64,000 nt of DNA from Actinomadura atramentaria DSM 43919 (GTDB taxonomy: Bacteria > Actinomycetota > Actinomycetes > Streptosporangiales > Streptosporangiaceae): contig NZ_KB907225.1 in assembly GCF_000381885.1 (NCBI RefSeq), positions 62,001 through 126,000 on the forward strand, read 5' to 3'. A model generated the notes under the pieces. It was given only the letters and a program-made list of their open reading frames with translations. It was not told the DNA's origin and made no database searches. Positions 19,440 through 28,254 of the stretch are shown in pieces (the stretch's first letter is position 1; every line of letters starts with the position of its first letter). The translations under genes and the position numbers were made by a program.

Positions 19440-19488
19440 GACAGTCACTGACATCGCGGTGGTAGCGTGGATGACGTCAGTGACTGTC
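19440..19488. promoter_or_regulatory. Twin operator in divergent tetR/epimerase promoter
   Basis: GACAGTCACTGAC (19440-19452) and its exact reverse complement GTCAGTGACTGTC (19476-19488) flank 23 bp. Each half also holds a 9-bp palindrome (CAGTCACTG, CAGTGACTG), so each could be a full repressor site. A -10-like TAGCGT (19463-19468) lies between them. The layout is that of a TetR-type repressor binding two dimers. Confidence 0.75.
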
Positions 19489-19504
19489 ATCGAAGGGGGT
19501 TCCC

Positions 19505-20428
19505 ATGCGGGTTCTCGTCACCGGGGCGTCCGGCTGGATCGGTTCCGCCGTCGTCCCCGAGCTGATCGGCGCGGGGCACCGCGTCACCGCGCTGGCGCGG
19601 TCGGACGCGTCCGCCGCCGCCGTCGCCGCCGCCGGGGCCGAGGCCGTGCGCGGCTCGCTGGACGACCTCGACGTGCTGCGGGACGCCGCCGCCGCGGCCG
19701 AGGGCGTGATCCACCTGGCCTACAAGCACGACGTGGCGTTCGAGCAGGGCGATCCCCCGGCCGCCGCCGCGGCGGACCGGCGGGCCGTCGAGGTGCTGGG
19801 CGAGGCGCTGGCGGGGTCGGGGCGGCCGCTCGTCCTGGCGTCCGGGACGGCCGGGGTCGCGCCCGGCCGCGTCCTGACCGAGCGGGACGCGCGCGACGCC
19901 GCCGCCGTCGCCCGCGCGCACGAGGGGCCGAACGGGCGGCTCGGCACGGCGGTCCACGCGCTGGGCCTGGCCGACCGGGGCGTCCGCCCGTCCGTCGTGC
20001 GGCTGCCGCCGACGGTCCACGGCGCGGGCGACCGCGGCTTCGTCGCGGTGCTCGTCGGCGCCGCCCGCGCCTCGGGCGTCGCGGGATACCTGGGCGACGG
20101 CGGCAACCGCTGGCCCGCCGTCCACCGGGACGACGCGGCGCGGCTGTTCCGGCTCGCGCTGGAGGACGCCCCGGCGGCCTCGGTGCTGCACGCGGTGGCC
20201 GACGAGGGCGTGCCGCTGCGGGCCGTCGCGGAGGCCATCGGAACCCGGCTCGGCGTGCCCGCCGCGTCGATCGCGCCGGAGGACGCGCCCGGGCACTTCG
20301 GGTTCCTCGCGCAGCTCGTCGGCGCGGACATCCCGGCGAGCAGCGCCCTGACGCGCGAGCTCCTGGACTGGGAGCCGACCGGCCCGACGCTCCTGGAGGA
20401 CCTGGCGGCGGGCCGCTACACCGCCTGA
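19505..20428 (+). CDS. Atypical extended SDR / NAD-dependent epimerase family protein
   Basis: 307 aa. Rossmann signature TGASGWIG (residues 6-13) at the start. The usual YxxxK active pair is absent at its place (EGPNGRLGTAVHALGLADR), typical of atypical SDRs that bind NAD(P) but may isomerise or merely sense it. C-terminal part RELLDWEPTGPTLLEDL matches sugar-epimerase-like tails. The ATG follows AAGGGGG. It is divergently paired with the TetR regulator, which probably represses it. Confidence 0.83.
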   Translation: MRVLVTGASGWIGSAVVPELIGAGHRVTALARSDASAAAVAAAGAEAVRGSLDDLDVLRDAAAAAEGVIHLAYKHDVAFEQGDPPAAAAADRRAVEVLGEALAGSGRPLVLASGTAGVAPGRVLTERDARDAAAVARAHEGPNGRLGTAVHALGLADRGVRPSVVRLPPTVHGAGDRGFVAVLVGAARASGVAGYLGDGGNRWPAVHRDDAARLFRLALEDAPAASVLHAVADEGVPLRAVAEAIGTRLGVPAASIAPEDAPGHFGFLAQLVGADIPASSALTRELLDWEPTGPTLLEDLAAGRYTA

Positions 20429-20459
20429 CCGGCCCGCCGCGCGCGGGCGCCGCTCCCGG

Positions 20460-20810
20460 TCAGGTCGCCTCGTCGTCGAACGGGGGCCGCTCGCCGCCCG
20501 GCAGGCCCGTCGCGGGCACCGCGTACGGCAGGTCGTCCGTCGTGGGGTCGGCGTCGCGCAGGAAGTCCAGCGGGTCGTCCTCGAACAGGTGCTTGCGGAC
20601 GAACGTCTTCGGATGCAGGTCCGCGATGTCGAAGTCCTTGAACTCCGGGCCGAGGCCCTTCTGCAGCTCGGACTTGGCGTTGTCGGCCATCGACCGGAAC
20701 TGCCGCAGCGTCCGGCCGAGCTGCTGGGCGGCGCTCGGCAGCTTGTCCCCGAAGATCACCAGGGCGAGGACGACGAGCACCACCATCTCACCGAGTCCGA
20801 CGTCGAACAC
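20460..20810 (-). CDS. tatB: Sec-independent protein translocase subunit TatB
   Basis: 116 aa. One N-terminal helix (MVVLVVLALVIFG) with a conserved Glu before it (GLGEMVV), then the family amphipathic helix DKLPSAAQQLGRTLRQFR and an acidic, Pro-rich tail. TatB receives folded Tat substrates for export through TatA/TatC; the adjacent PhoX-family phosphatase carries a twin-arginine signal. GTG start at 20810 after GGAGG. It lies downstream of htrA and sigE in the same direction but is separated from them by the convergent phosphatase gene. Confidence 0.88.
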   Translation of the reverse strand: MFDVGLGEMVVLVVLALVIFGDKLPSAAQQLGRTLRQFRSMADNAKSELQKGLGPEFKDFDIADLHPKTFVRKHLFEDDPLDFLRDADPTTDDLPYAVPATGLPGGERPPFDDEAT

Positions 20811-21063
20811 CCGACCTCCACTTGCGTCGCCCGGCCCACGCGAAACCGGTCATCACAGCGTATCCGCCGCACCGGCGGCGGCGTACCCGCCTCCACCCCG
20901 CGCGGGCCGCCCGGCGGGCGCTTCGCGAAGAGTTCGCCGCGCGTTTCCCGGAACGTTCCATCCGGACCCGGCGGGCGGTTCCCGCGGCCCGTTCAATGAG
21001 GCGCGCCGCGGCCGCCCGGCCGCGGCGGAGCGTTCTCGGAGCAACACCGCAAGGGTGATCGAC
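20811..21063. promoter_or_regulatory. Divergent promoter region, tatB/phoX-like
   Basis: 250 bp with no gene. Contains the 10-bp palindrome GGAACGTTCC (20950-20959). No clear promoter hexamers were found. Confidence 0.35.
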
Positions 21064-22479
21064 TTGGCATCTTCCTTTTCCCGTCGTGACATGCTGCGCG
21101 GCGGCGTCGCCGGAGGGATCGGCATCGTCGTCGCGGGCAGCCTGACGGCCGTCGCCGACCCGGCCATGGCGCACGTGACCCGGCGCGCGGCCGGGTACGG
21201 CCCCGTGGTCGCCGACCCGAAGGGGCTGCTGGCGCTGCCCCGCGGGTTCTCCTACTCCGTCGTCGCCCAGGCGGGCGTGACGAGGCTGGAGACCGGGGAG
21301 CCGACGCCCAGCGACGCCGACGGCACGGCGTTCTTCGCGCGCGGGCGGTCCCGCGCGCTGGTCAACAACCACGAGATCGACGGCGGCGAGGACTACCCCG
21401 TCCCCGCCCTGGACGGCCTCACCTACGACCCCGGCGCGCGGGGCGGCACGACCACCATCGACGTGTCGGCGCGCGGCGAGCGCGTCCGCGAGTACGTCAG
21501 CCTCGCCGGGACGCACAACAACTGCGCGGGCGGCCGGACGCCCTGGGACACCTGGCTGACCTGCGAGGAGACCGAGCAGCGGGCGGGCGGCCGGTTCCTG
21601 AAGGACCACGGGTACGTGTTCGAGGTGGACCCGTTCGACCGGGCCGCCAACCGCGAGCCCGTCCCGCTGAAGTTCCTCGGCCGGTACTCCCACGAGGCCG
21701 TCGCCGTCGATCCGCGGCGCGGCGACATCTACCTCACCGAGGACGCGGGCGGCCCGAACGGCCTCTACTACCGGTGGACCCCGCCGCACGGGCACCACGG
21801 CGGCAAGGGCGCGCTGCGCGAGCTCGCGCTGGGGCGCGGCGGCGACACGGCCGGGCGGCTGCGGGCGATGCGGTGCAGCGACCGCGGCCGGCACGTCCGG
21901 GACCTGTCGGAGGCGACGAAGCCGGGCACCCGGTACCGCGTGAGCTGGGTGGACGTCCCCGACCGCGACGCGCGCACGACCTCCGTCCGCAAGCAGTTCA
22001 CCGACGACCAGGTCACCCGCAGCCACAAGCTGGAGGGCGCGTACTGGGGCGACGGCGGCGCGTACTTCGTGGCGAGCTTCGCCCGGGGCGACGACGGCAG
22101 CGTCCACGAGCACGACGGCCAGGTGTGGTTCTACGACCCGCGCACCGAGACGGTCACGCTGGAGACGATCTTCGGCGTCAACCCCGACCCGGACGCCGAC
22201 ACCCACTTCGACGGCCCCGACAACATCACCGTCTCGCCGCACGGCGGCCTGATCCTCGCCGAGGACGGCGACGGCCTCAGCCACCTGTTCGGCGTGACCG
22301 ACGCCGGGCAGGCGTACCCGGTGGCGCGCAACGACCTGAACAACAGCGAGTTCACCGGGCCGACGTTCAGCGACGACGGGCGCATCCTGTTCGCCAACAT
22401 CCAGAGCCCGGGCCACGTCCTGGCGATCACCGGGCCGTGGCGGCACGAGCGCCCGGGCCACGGCCACGGGCACCGCTGA
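21064..22479 (+). CDS. PhoX/DUF839 family phosphatase, Tat-exported
   Basis: 471 aa. The N-terminus is a Tat signal (SRRDML followed by GGVAGGIGIVVAGSLTAV, cleavage near AMA-H). The mature part is a beta-propeller-like DUF839 protein; several members are Ca-dependent alkaline phosphatases. Visible: RGFSYSVVAQAG, VNNHEI, GTHNNCAGG, WDTWLTCEET, GRYSHEAVAVDP and DGPDNITVSPHGG. TTG 21064 has AAGGG 8 bases upstream and gives a Tat signal of normal size; GTG 21055 is a near alternative. It ends at a terminator shared with htrA. Confidence 0.82.
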   Translation: MASSFSRRDMLRGGVAGGIGIVVAGSLTAVADPAMAHVTRRAAGYGPVVADPKGLLALPRGFSYSVVAQAGVTRLETGEPTPSDADGTAFFARGRSRALVNNHEIDGGEDYPVPALDGLTYDPGARGGTTTIDVSARGERVREYVSLAGTHNNCAGGRTPWDTWLTCEETEQRAGGRFLKDHGYVFEVDPFDRAANREPVPLKFLGRYSHEAVAVDPRRGDIYLTEDAGGPNGLYYRWTPPHGHHGGKGALRELALGRGGDTAGRLRAMRCSDRGRHVRDLSEATKPGTRYRVSWVDVPDRDARTTSVRKQFTDDQVTRSHKLEGAYWGDGGAYFVASFARGDDGSVHEHDGQVWFYDPRTETVTLETIFGVNPDPDADTHFDGPDNITVSPHGGLILAEDGDGLSHLFGVTDAGQAYPVARNDLNNSEFTGPTFSDDGRILFANIQSPGHVLAITGPWRHERPGHGHGHR

Positions 22480-22483
22480 CGCG

Positions 22484-22516
22484 CGAGGGCGCGGGGACCG
22501 TGTCCCCGCGCCCTCG
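22484..22516. terminator. Bidirectional terminator
   Basis: Perfect 15-bp stem CGAGGGCGCGGGGAC (22484-22498) / GTCCCCGCGCCCTCG (22502-22516) with a 3-base loop between convergent genes. Confidence 0.85.
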
Positions 22517-22534
22517 TCCGGACGAACCCGGCCC

Positions 22535-24298
22535 CTACTGCCCCGCCGCCAGGGTCAGCTCGGCCGTGTGCTCCTGCCCGCCCCGGATGTAGGTCACCTT
22601 GACCTTGTCGCCGGGGGCCTTGCTGCGGATCAGCGCGATCAGGTCCGACGCGTCCTCGATCGGGGTGCTGTCCACCTTGGTGATCAGGTCGCCGGGCTTG
22701 AGGCCCGCCTTCTCGGCGGGGCCGCCGCGCGTCACCGGCTGCTGGCCCTGGACGGGCTGCTCCATGATCTTCGCGCCGCCCTGCGAGCGGGGGTCCGGCA
22801 GGACGCCCATCATCGCCTTGTGGACGGTGCCGGTGTTGATGATCTCCTCGGCGACGCGCTTGGCCTGGTTGATCGGGATCGCGAAGCCGAGCCCGATGCT
22901 GCCGCTCTGCTGCTCGCCCTGGAGCGACTGGCCGTTGTTCAGCGTCGCGATGGCGGTGTTCATCCCGATCACGCGGCCCTGGGAGTCGACGAGCGGGCCG
23001 CCGGAGTTGCCGGGGTTGATCGCCGCGTCCGTCTGGATCGCGTTGAGGTAGGTGGCGTCGCCGCCGTTCTCGCTCTGCGTCGGGACGGCGCGGTTCAGCG
23101 AGCTGACGATGCCCGTCGTCACCGAGCCCTGGAGGCCGAGCGGGGAACCGATCGCGATGACCGGGTCGCCGACGGCGATCTTGTCGGAGTCGCCGAGCTG
23201 GAGCGGCGGCAGCGAGTGCTGGCCCTCCGGCTTGAGGACGGCGACGTCCGAGCTGGGGTCGGTGCCCTTGACGGTCGCCGGGAGCGTCTTCTTGTCGTTG
23301 AAGACGATCTGGATCTGCCCGCCCTGGCCCGCGCCCGCCGCGACGTGGTTGTTGGTGACGATGTAGCCGTCGTTGACGATGAAACCGGTGCCCGCGCCCT
23401 CTTCGGTGGCGCTCTTCACCCGGATCATCACGACGCTCGGCAGCACGCGGCTGGCGATGCCCGCCACCGAGTCCGGCGGGCGGCTGACCGCGCCGGAGCC
23501 CGAGCTGCCCGAGCCGCCGCCGAGGCTGACGGTGCCCTGGTCGTCGTCGGACGTCAGGACCGCGACGCCCGCGCCGACCCCGGCCGACACCAGCGCGACG
23601 ACCGCGACGAGGATCGCCAGCAGGCCGAGGCCCGGCCCGCGCCGCGCGGACGGCGGGGGCGGCGGCACCGGGGCCCAGTTCGGCCCGGTGCCGGGCGGCT
23701 GGCCGTAGCCCGCCATCGGCCGGGGGCCGCCGGGCGGCGGACCGGCGGGGCCGTGCGGCCCCTGGTGCGGCCCGTGCTGAGACCCGGGCGGGACGCCTGG
23801 TCCGCCGGAGCCGGGCGGCTGCTGACCGCCGGGCCCCGTCCAGCCGTACGGCGCGTCGTGCGGCACGAAGCCGGGCCGCCGCGCCGGATCGTTCGGGTCC
23901 ACGGGCGGCGGGCCCGCGGGCGAGCCCCACTGCTGCTGCGGCGGTTGCTGCTGCTGTTCCGCGGCATACGCGACGGGAGCATCGGCACGGGGCACGTCAG
24001 CACTGGGCCCATCAGCACGGGGCACGTCGTCGCGGGGCGCGTCGTCGCCCGGCCCGACCTCGGCGTCGTCCGCCGCGTCCGGCGCGGCGAACCCGCTGCC
24101 CGCGACGCGGCGGTCGCCGGGCTCGACGTCCGGCCCGTCATCGGCGTCCTCCGCGTCGTCCTCGGCCCGCCCGACGTCGGGAAGCCGGTCGACCATCGTC
24201 GCGCGGGGAGCCGCGGACTCGTCGCGCCACGAGGGCTCGCGCCCGGGGACGGACCCCTCGTCCTCCGACGGCGGCCCGGGGCGGTTATCTTCCGTCAT
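22535..24298 (-). CDS. htrA: HtrA/DegP-like serine protease with PDZ domain
   Basis: 587 aa. A long acidic then Pro/Gly/Gln-rich cytoplasmic segment (1-220), one transmembrane helix (222-247), then a trypsin-like protease domain outside with His318 (NNHVAAG), Asp351 (SSDVAVL) and Ser432 (GNSGGPL), and a C-terminal PDZ domain (GGPAEKAGLKPGDLIT). It degrades or refolds damaged envelope proteins. Start ATG 24298 has AGGAG 8 bases upstream; an ATG two codons earlier is too close. In actinobacteria this gene follows sigE and its anti-sigma factor, as here, and is usually sigE-regulated. Confidence 0.88.
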   Translation of the reverse strand: MTEDNRPGPPSEDEGSVPGREPSWRDESAAPRATMVDRLPDVGRAEDDAEDADDGPDVEPGDRRVAGSGFAAPDAADDAEVGPGDDAPRDDVPRADGPSADVPRADAPVAYAAEQQQQPPQQQWGSPAGPPPVDPNDPARRPGFVPHDAPYGWTGPGGQQPPGSGGPGVPPGSQHGPHQGPHGPAGPPPGGPRPMAGYGQPPGTGPNWAPVPPPPPSARRGPGLGLLAILVAVVALVSAGVGAGVAVLTSDDDQGTVSLGGGSGSSGSGAVSRPPDSVAGIASRVLPSVVMIRVKSATEEGAGTGFIVNDGYIVTNNHVAAGAGQGGQIQIVFNDKKTLPATVKGTDPSSDVAVLKPEGQHSLPPLQLGDSDKIAVGDPVIAIGSPLGLQGSVTTGIVSSLNRAVPTQSENGGDATYLNAIQTDAAINPGNSGGPLVDSQGRVIGMNTAIATLNNGQSLQGEQQSGSIGLGFAIPINQAKRVAEEIINTGTVHKAMMGVLPDPRSQGGAKIMEQPVQGQQPVTRGGPAEKAGLKPGDLITKVDSTPIEDASDLIALIRSKAPGDKVKVTYIRGGQEHTAELTLAAGQ

Positions 24299-24379
24299 CC
24301 CCATCTCTCCTACCGAGCACGGTTTTTCATCGTCTGTCCCCATCGTGCCGACGGTGACGTGTGACGAGCGTAAAACCCG

Positions 24380-25453
24380 TCAGTCGAACGGATTGAGCCA
24401 AGAGCCTAGCCTGCGCACCCCACGGCCCAACCGCGCCGTGACGGCGTCCCGGCGGGGCCGCAGCCGCGCCGCGACCGCGACGGCGGTGGACGCCGGCGCC
24501 TCGGTCACGACAGTGACGACATACCCATTACTGGACGTGATCGCCCAATGACGGAGAAGATCGTCATCACGGACGAGTATGCCGTGTCGCGCGGGCCGCC
24601 AGCCAGGCAGCGCGGAACGGTCCGTCCGGCCGCGCTGGACGAAGACCGAGACGGCCGCCAGGCCGTCGGAGAAACCGAGGTGGACCGTGCCGTCCGGCGC
24701 GCGGCGCGCGTCGAACAGCCGCAGCCGGCCGGGCAGTTCCTCGGGCACCGGCCAGCCGTCGCCGCGCAGCGCGGTGCGGGCGGCGCGGTCGAGCGCGGTC
24801 GGCCAGAGCGCGGAGGCGTCAGGGACGCCGCGCGGCGGCGCGGCGGCGGGCCCGACGACGAGTTCGGTGAACCCCGATTCGGCGACCTGGCGGCCTCGCG
24901 CGTCCAGCAGCTCGCGGCGCAGCAGCAGCCCGGTCGCGGCGTCCAGCCAGAACCGCCCGGCGACGCCGCCGCCGTGCCGGTGGGCCTCCACCAGGTGCGC
25001 GGCGCGGCCGAGGACACCGGTATCCGCGCCGCGCAGCACCGTGTAGTTGCGGAGCAGCGCGGCCAGGACGCGGCCGGTCGGCGGATCGGCGGCGGCCGGG
25101 CCGTCCGGGCGCAGCATCGCCCCGTACAGCGTGCCCCGGCCGGGGATGTGCGCGACGGCGGCGGCCGCCGTCGTCGCGGTCGCCCCCCACACGGTGAGGA
25201 AGCGTTTCCCCTGGTAGGGGACGCGCCGGGCCGCGTCGGCGGCGGCGCGCAGCAGCCGGATCGCGCCCGCGTCGTCGGCGGGCGGCCGCTCGGCGCGCGG
25301 GTCGCCGAACGCCCCGCCGCCCAGCGCGAGCGCGGCGGCCAGCCCGGCCGCCGCGAGGGCGCAGCCGCGCCCGTAGGGCGCGCGCAGCCGGGCGAGCGGC
25401 GGACGCGGCGGCGCGGGAGGCGGGTCGGACCGGGACGCCGGCCGCCCGCTCAC
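24380..25453 (-). CDS. MucB/RseB-like sigma-E regulatory protein
   Basis: 357 aa. An N-terminal basic segment and a hydrophobic helix (GCALAAAGLAAALALGGGAF) place most of the protein outside the membrane. The domain resembles the RseB family: RRVPYQGKRFLTVWG, HIPGRGTLY, GRFWLDAATGLLLRRELLD and LFVQRGRTD-type strands. RseB proteins hold the anti-sigma factor and respond to envelope stress. GTG 25453 overlaps the anti-sigma stop (GTGA), so it is coupled to it. The DNA around 24400-24600 is denser in A/T. Confidence 0.72.
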   Translation of the reverse strand: MSGRPASRSDPPPAPPRPPLARLRAPYGRGCALAAAGLAAALALGGGAFGDPRAERPPADDAGAIRLLRAAADAARRVPYQGKRFLTVWGATATTAAAAVAHIPGRGTLYGAMLRPDGPAAADPPTGRVLAALLRNYTVLRGADTGVLGRAAHLVEAHRHGGGVAGRFWLDAATGLLLRRELLDARGRQVAESGFTELVVGPAAAPPRGVPDASALWPTALDRAARTALRGDGWPVPEELPGRLRLFDARRAPDGTVHLGFSDGLAAVSVFVQRGRTDRSALPGWRPARHGILVRDDDLLRHWAITSSNGYVVTVVTEAPASTAVAVAARLRPRRDAVTARLGRGVRRLGSWLNPFD

Positions 25454-26094
25454 GGCCCCGTGGGGAGGGGAACGGCCGTCTGCATCGTCCGGGGGTCGGT
25501 GAGGGGGTCGGTCAGCGGCGCCTCGCCGGACACCAGCGAGTGCTCGACCGCGAACCGGTCGAAGGAGGGACGGACCGAGGGCGTGTCCTGGCGGCCCCCG
25601 GCGACGTACGCGCCGCCGCCGAGGCCGAGGAACAGGGTCGCCGCGCCGACGGCGACGACGGTGCGGCGCGGCCGCGTCCCGAGCGGGCCCGCGCCGGGCC
25701 GGGGGGCGGGGCGCGTGCCCCGGACCGGCGGCCGGGTGCCGGCGGCGGCCCGTGCGGAGGCCCGTGCGGAGGCCCGTGCTGAGGCCCGTGTGGAAGCGCG
25801 CGGGGCGGGCCGGGTGTCGCGGGGCCGGGCCGCCTGCGCGGGCGGCCGGACCGGGTCCACGGGCGGCGGGACGCTGGCCGGCGCCATCCCCCGCAGCCGG
25901 GCCAGGAAGTCCCCGGACGGCAGGTCCCCGGCGGGACCGCCGAGGCCCCGCAACCGGTTCTTCAGGCCCCGCAGCGCATCGGCCTCGGCGCGGCAGTCCG
26001 CGCAGCGGGCGAGATGCACGAGGGCGCGCTCGCGCTCCTCGTGGTCCAGTTCACCGTCGACCAGGGCGGTCAGACGCTCCCCCAGACAGCTCAC
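25450..26094 (-). CDS. rseA: Zinc-type anti-sigma factor for SigE
   Basis: 214 aa. The N-terminal ZAS/zf-HC2 motif is complete: HLARCADC (HxxxCxxC) within DGELDHEERERALVHL. A Pro/Arg/Ala linker with a repeated RASA run follows, then a transmembrane helix (VVAVGAATLFLGLGGGAYVAGG split) and a short outer tail. It should bind SigE at the membrane and release it on stress. GTG start after GAGGAG, 54 bp downstream of sigE. Confidence 0.87.
   Translation of the reverse strand: MSCLGERLTALVDGELDHEERERALVHLARCADCRAEADALRGLKNRLRGLGGPAGDLPSGDFLARLRGMAPASVPPPVDPVRPPAQAARPRDTRPAPRASTRASARASARASARAAAGTRPPVRGTRPAPRPGAGPLGTRPRRTVVAVGAATLFLGLGGGAYVAGGRQDTPSVRPSFDRFAVEHSLVSGEAPLTDPLTDPRTMQTAVPLPTGP
25747..25794 (-). 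repeat. 12-bp tandem repeat in anti-sigma linker (4 copies)
   Basis: Four copies of GGCCCGTGCGGA and near variants at 25747, 25759, 25771 and 25783. On the coding strand they encode SARA repeats (ASTRASARASARASARA). A linker of variable length between the zinc domain and membrane helix is the likely consequence. Confidence 0.8.
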
Positions 26095-26148
26095 GTGGCT
26101 CCTCGTCGGTCGTGCGGGGACGGACAGTCGGATCGTGGTCGCGCCGCG

Positions 26149-26778
26149 TCAGCCCGCGGCGACGCCGCCCCGCCGGGGCTTGCGGTGCTCCAGCGCGGCG
26201 CGGAGCTGCGCCCGCCCCCGGTGGATGCGGCTGCGGACGGTGCCGAGCTTGACGCCGAGCGTCGCCGAGATCTCCTCGTAGGAGAAGCCCTCGATGTCGC
26301 ACAGGACGACGGCGGCGCGGTACTCGGGCGCGAGCGCGTCGAGCGCGGCCTGCACGTCGGCGTCGAAGTTGGTGTCGTCGAACGCCTGCGCGGGCGTCGG
26401 CTCGCGGCCCTGCAGCCGCTCGGCGGCGTCGTCGGCCAGGCCCTCGAAGCGGATGCGCTGCCTGCGCCGCGCGCCGTCGAGGAACAGGTTCGTGGTGATG
26501 CGGTGCAGCCAGCCCTCGAACGTGCCGGGCGTGTAGTTCGACAGGGACCGGAACACGCGGACGAAGACCTCCTGCGTGAGGTCCTCGGCGTCGTGCTGGT
26601 TGCCGGTGAGGCGGTAGGCGAGCCGGTAGACGCGGGCCGAGTGCTCGCGGACGACCTCGTCCCACGACGGCGGCGCCCACGCGGCGTCGGGGGCGTTCTC
26701 GCGCGCGGCGTCGCGGACGGCGCCGCTCGGCCGGGCGACGCCCACGGCGCCCTTGAATGTCAGTGCTGCCACTCCCAT
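26149..26778 (-). CDS. sigE: ECF sigma factor SigE (envelope stress)
   Basis: 209 aa. Sigma2 reads YRLAYRLTGNQHDAEDLTQEVF then GTFEGWLHRITTNLF; sigma4 reads LAPEYRAAVVLCDIEGFSYEEIS and GVKLGTVRSRIHRGR. These strings are close to mycobacterial SigE. The locus (O-methyltransferase, sigE, anti-sigma, rseB-like, htrA, with tatB and mrp nearby) matches the conserved actinobacterial sigE region. Start ATG 26778; a GTG at 26811 would add 11 residues. A SigE-type promoter lies about 135 bp upstream, implying autoregulation. Confidence 0.88.
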   Translation of the reverse strand: MGVAALTFKGAVGVARPSGAVRDAARENAPDAAWAPPSWDEVVREHSARVYRLAYRLTGNQHDAEDLTQEVFVRVFRSLSNYTPGTFEGWLHRITTNLFLDGARRRQRIRFEGLADDAAERLQGREPTPAQAFDDTNFDADVQAALDALAPEYRAAVVLCDIEGFSYEEISATLGVKLGTVRSRIHRGRAQLRAALEHRKPRRGGVAAG

Positions 26779-26912
26779 GGTGCCGGGTTGTTCCTCTCTG
26801 ATGACCAACACTGTCGCTGTGGAACGACACGGTCGCGCCTGGGCTGGGGCGTACTGCCGTGCTCGCCGCGGGATGCCCGGTGGGGGCGTCCTGCGACGTC
26901 ATCGTCCGTTAC

Positions 26913-26940
26913 AACGCGCGGCACCGTGGTTTGGTTCCCC
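26913..26940 (-). promoter_or_regulatory. SigE-type autoregulatory promoter
   Basis: Minus strand GGGAACCA, 15 bases, CGTT: an exact fit to the mycobacterial SigE consensus (GGAAC-YA, 15-16 bp, CGTT). Positions 26940-26913. It faces sigE, leaving about 125 nt of leader to ATG 26778. Confidence 0.75.
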
Positions 26941-26980
26941 CTCAGCGATATGGTCTCTCCGACAACGGTCGTTCCCACCA

Positions 26981-27634
26981 GTGGCCTTTCCGGAGGCAGC
27001 AATCGACGCGATCAGCGCAAGCCTGGCGTACGTGGAGGACTTCCTCGTCGAGGACGAGCCGCTGCGCGCGGCCCGCCGCCGGGGCGAGGAGGTCGGCGCG
27101 ACCCCGATCGGCCCGGCGGGCGGCGCGGCGCTGCGGTTCATCACCGCCATGATCGGCGCGCGGACCGTCGTCGAGGTCGGCTCCGGCTGCGGGGTGTCGG
27201 GCATCTGGCTGCTCCGCGGGATGGCCCGCGACGCCGTGCTGACCAGCGTGGACGTCGACCACGAGCACCAGCGGCTCGCCAAGATCGCCTACCGCGAGGC
27301 CGGGCTGGGCGCGTCCCGCACCCGGATGATCGTCGGGCGCGCGCTGGAGGTCCTGCCGCGCCTCACCGACGGCGCGTACGACATGGTCTTCTGCGACGCG
27401 GCCAAACAGGAGTACCCCGAGTACCTGGCGGCGGCGCTGCGGCTGCTGCGGCCCGGCGGCGTCGTCGCGTTCGACAACGCGCTGTGGCACCACCGCGTGG
27501 CCGACCCGTCGCGGCGCGACGCCGAGACCGAGGCGATCCGCGAGGTCGGGCGGCTGGTCCGCGACGACGACCGGCTGGTGCCGCTGCTGCTGCCGGTCGG
27601 CGACGGGCTGCTGTGCGCGGTGAAGCGGGCGTGA
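26981..27634 (+). CDS. SAM-dependent O-methyltransferase
   Basis: 217 aa. Class I methyltransferase of the catechol-type O-MT family: SAM motif VVEVGSGCGVSGIWLL, SVDVDHEHQRLAK, DMVFCDAAKQEYPEYL and LLRPGGVVAFDN. Such a gene lies next to sigE in many actinobacteria, divergently as here; its substrate is unknown. GTG 26981 is the first start that fits the family; no Shine-Dalgarno is visible, so a leaderless mRNA is possible. It overlaps the next gene by GTGA. Confidence 0.85.
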   Translation: MAFPEAAIDAISASLAYVEDFLVEDEPLRAARRRGEEVGATPIGPAGGAALRFITAMIGARTVVEVGSGCGVSGIWLLRGMARDAVLTSVDVDHEHQRLAKIAYREAGLGASRTRMIVGRALEVLPRLTDGAYDMVFCDAAKQEYPEYLAAALRLLRPGGVVAFDNALWHHRVADPSRRDAETEAIREVGRLVRDDDRLVPLLLPVGDGLLCAVKRA

Positions 27635-28251
27635 CGGACGCCCCCGCCGAGCCGTTCCTCGTCCGCCAGCGGCCGACGCTGCGGGCGGCGGCGCAGGCCG
27701 TGTCGTGCCTGATCCTCGTCCTGGCGTCGGCGGCGTTCGTGTCCGGCGGCGTGCTGCGCGGCTTCGGCCTCGGCGGGACGGTCTTCGCGGTCCTCGGCGG
27801 CGTCGGCATCGTCCTGTTCGGCACCGGGCTGACCGTCGCGCTCGGCCGGATGCTGGCGCGCCGCCCGGTGCTCGTCGTGGACGAGACGGGCGTGCGGCGG
27901 CCCGCGCCGTGGCCGCTGCCCGCCGGGCGCGGCCCCGCGCTGGAGTGGCCGCGGATCGCGGCGGTCGGGGCGCTGCGGCGGGGCGTCGAGGGCACCCGGC
28001 GCGGCGAGCGCGACTTCGTGGTGTTCCTGCCCACGGAGGAGATGACGGAACTGGTCCGCACGTCCGCGCGCAACCGGCTGGTGGTGCTGACGCTCGCGGA
28101 CGTCCCCGCCGACCGGCTGCCGCCGGGCGGGGCGGAGGCCGTCCGCTGGTGCGTGCCGGTCGGGCCGCGCTGGGACACGACGCTCCCGGCGCTGGTGAAG
28201 CAGATCCGGCGGCGGCACCCCGTCCCGGTCGTGGACCGCCGCACCAAGTAG
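27631..28251 (+). CDS. Hypothetical membrane protein
   Basis: 206 aa. Two adjoining hydrophobic helices (AVSCLILVLASAAFVSGGVL and GTVFAVLGGVGIVLFGTGL), then a soluble part with VVDETGVRRPAPWPLPAG, VFLPTEEMTELV and VKQIRRRHP. It resembles the STM3941 family of membrane-plus-PH-like proteins, with no known role. GTG 27631 overlaps the O-methyltransferase stop (GTGA). The stop is 4 bases from the convergent rskA stop. Confidence 0.7.
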   Translation: MTDAPAEPFLVRQRPTLRAAAQAVSCLILVLASAAFVSGGVLRGFGLGGTVFAVLGGVGIVLFGTGLTVALGRMLARRPVLVVDETGVRRPAPWPLPAGRGPALEWPRIAAVGALRRGVEGTRRGERDFVVFLPTEEMTELVRTSARNRLVVLTLADVPADRLPPGGAEAVRWCVPVGPRWDTTLPALVKQIRRRHPVPVVDRRTK

Positions 28252-28254
28252 CGG

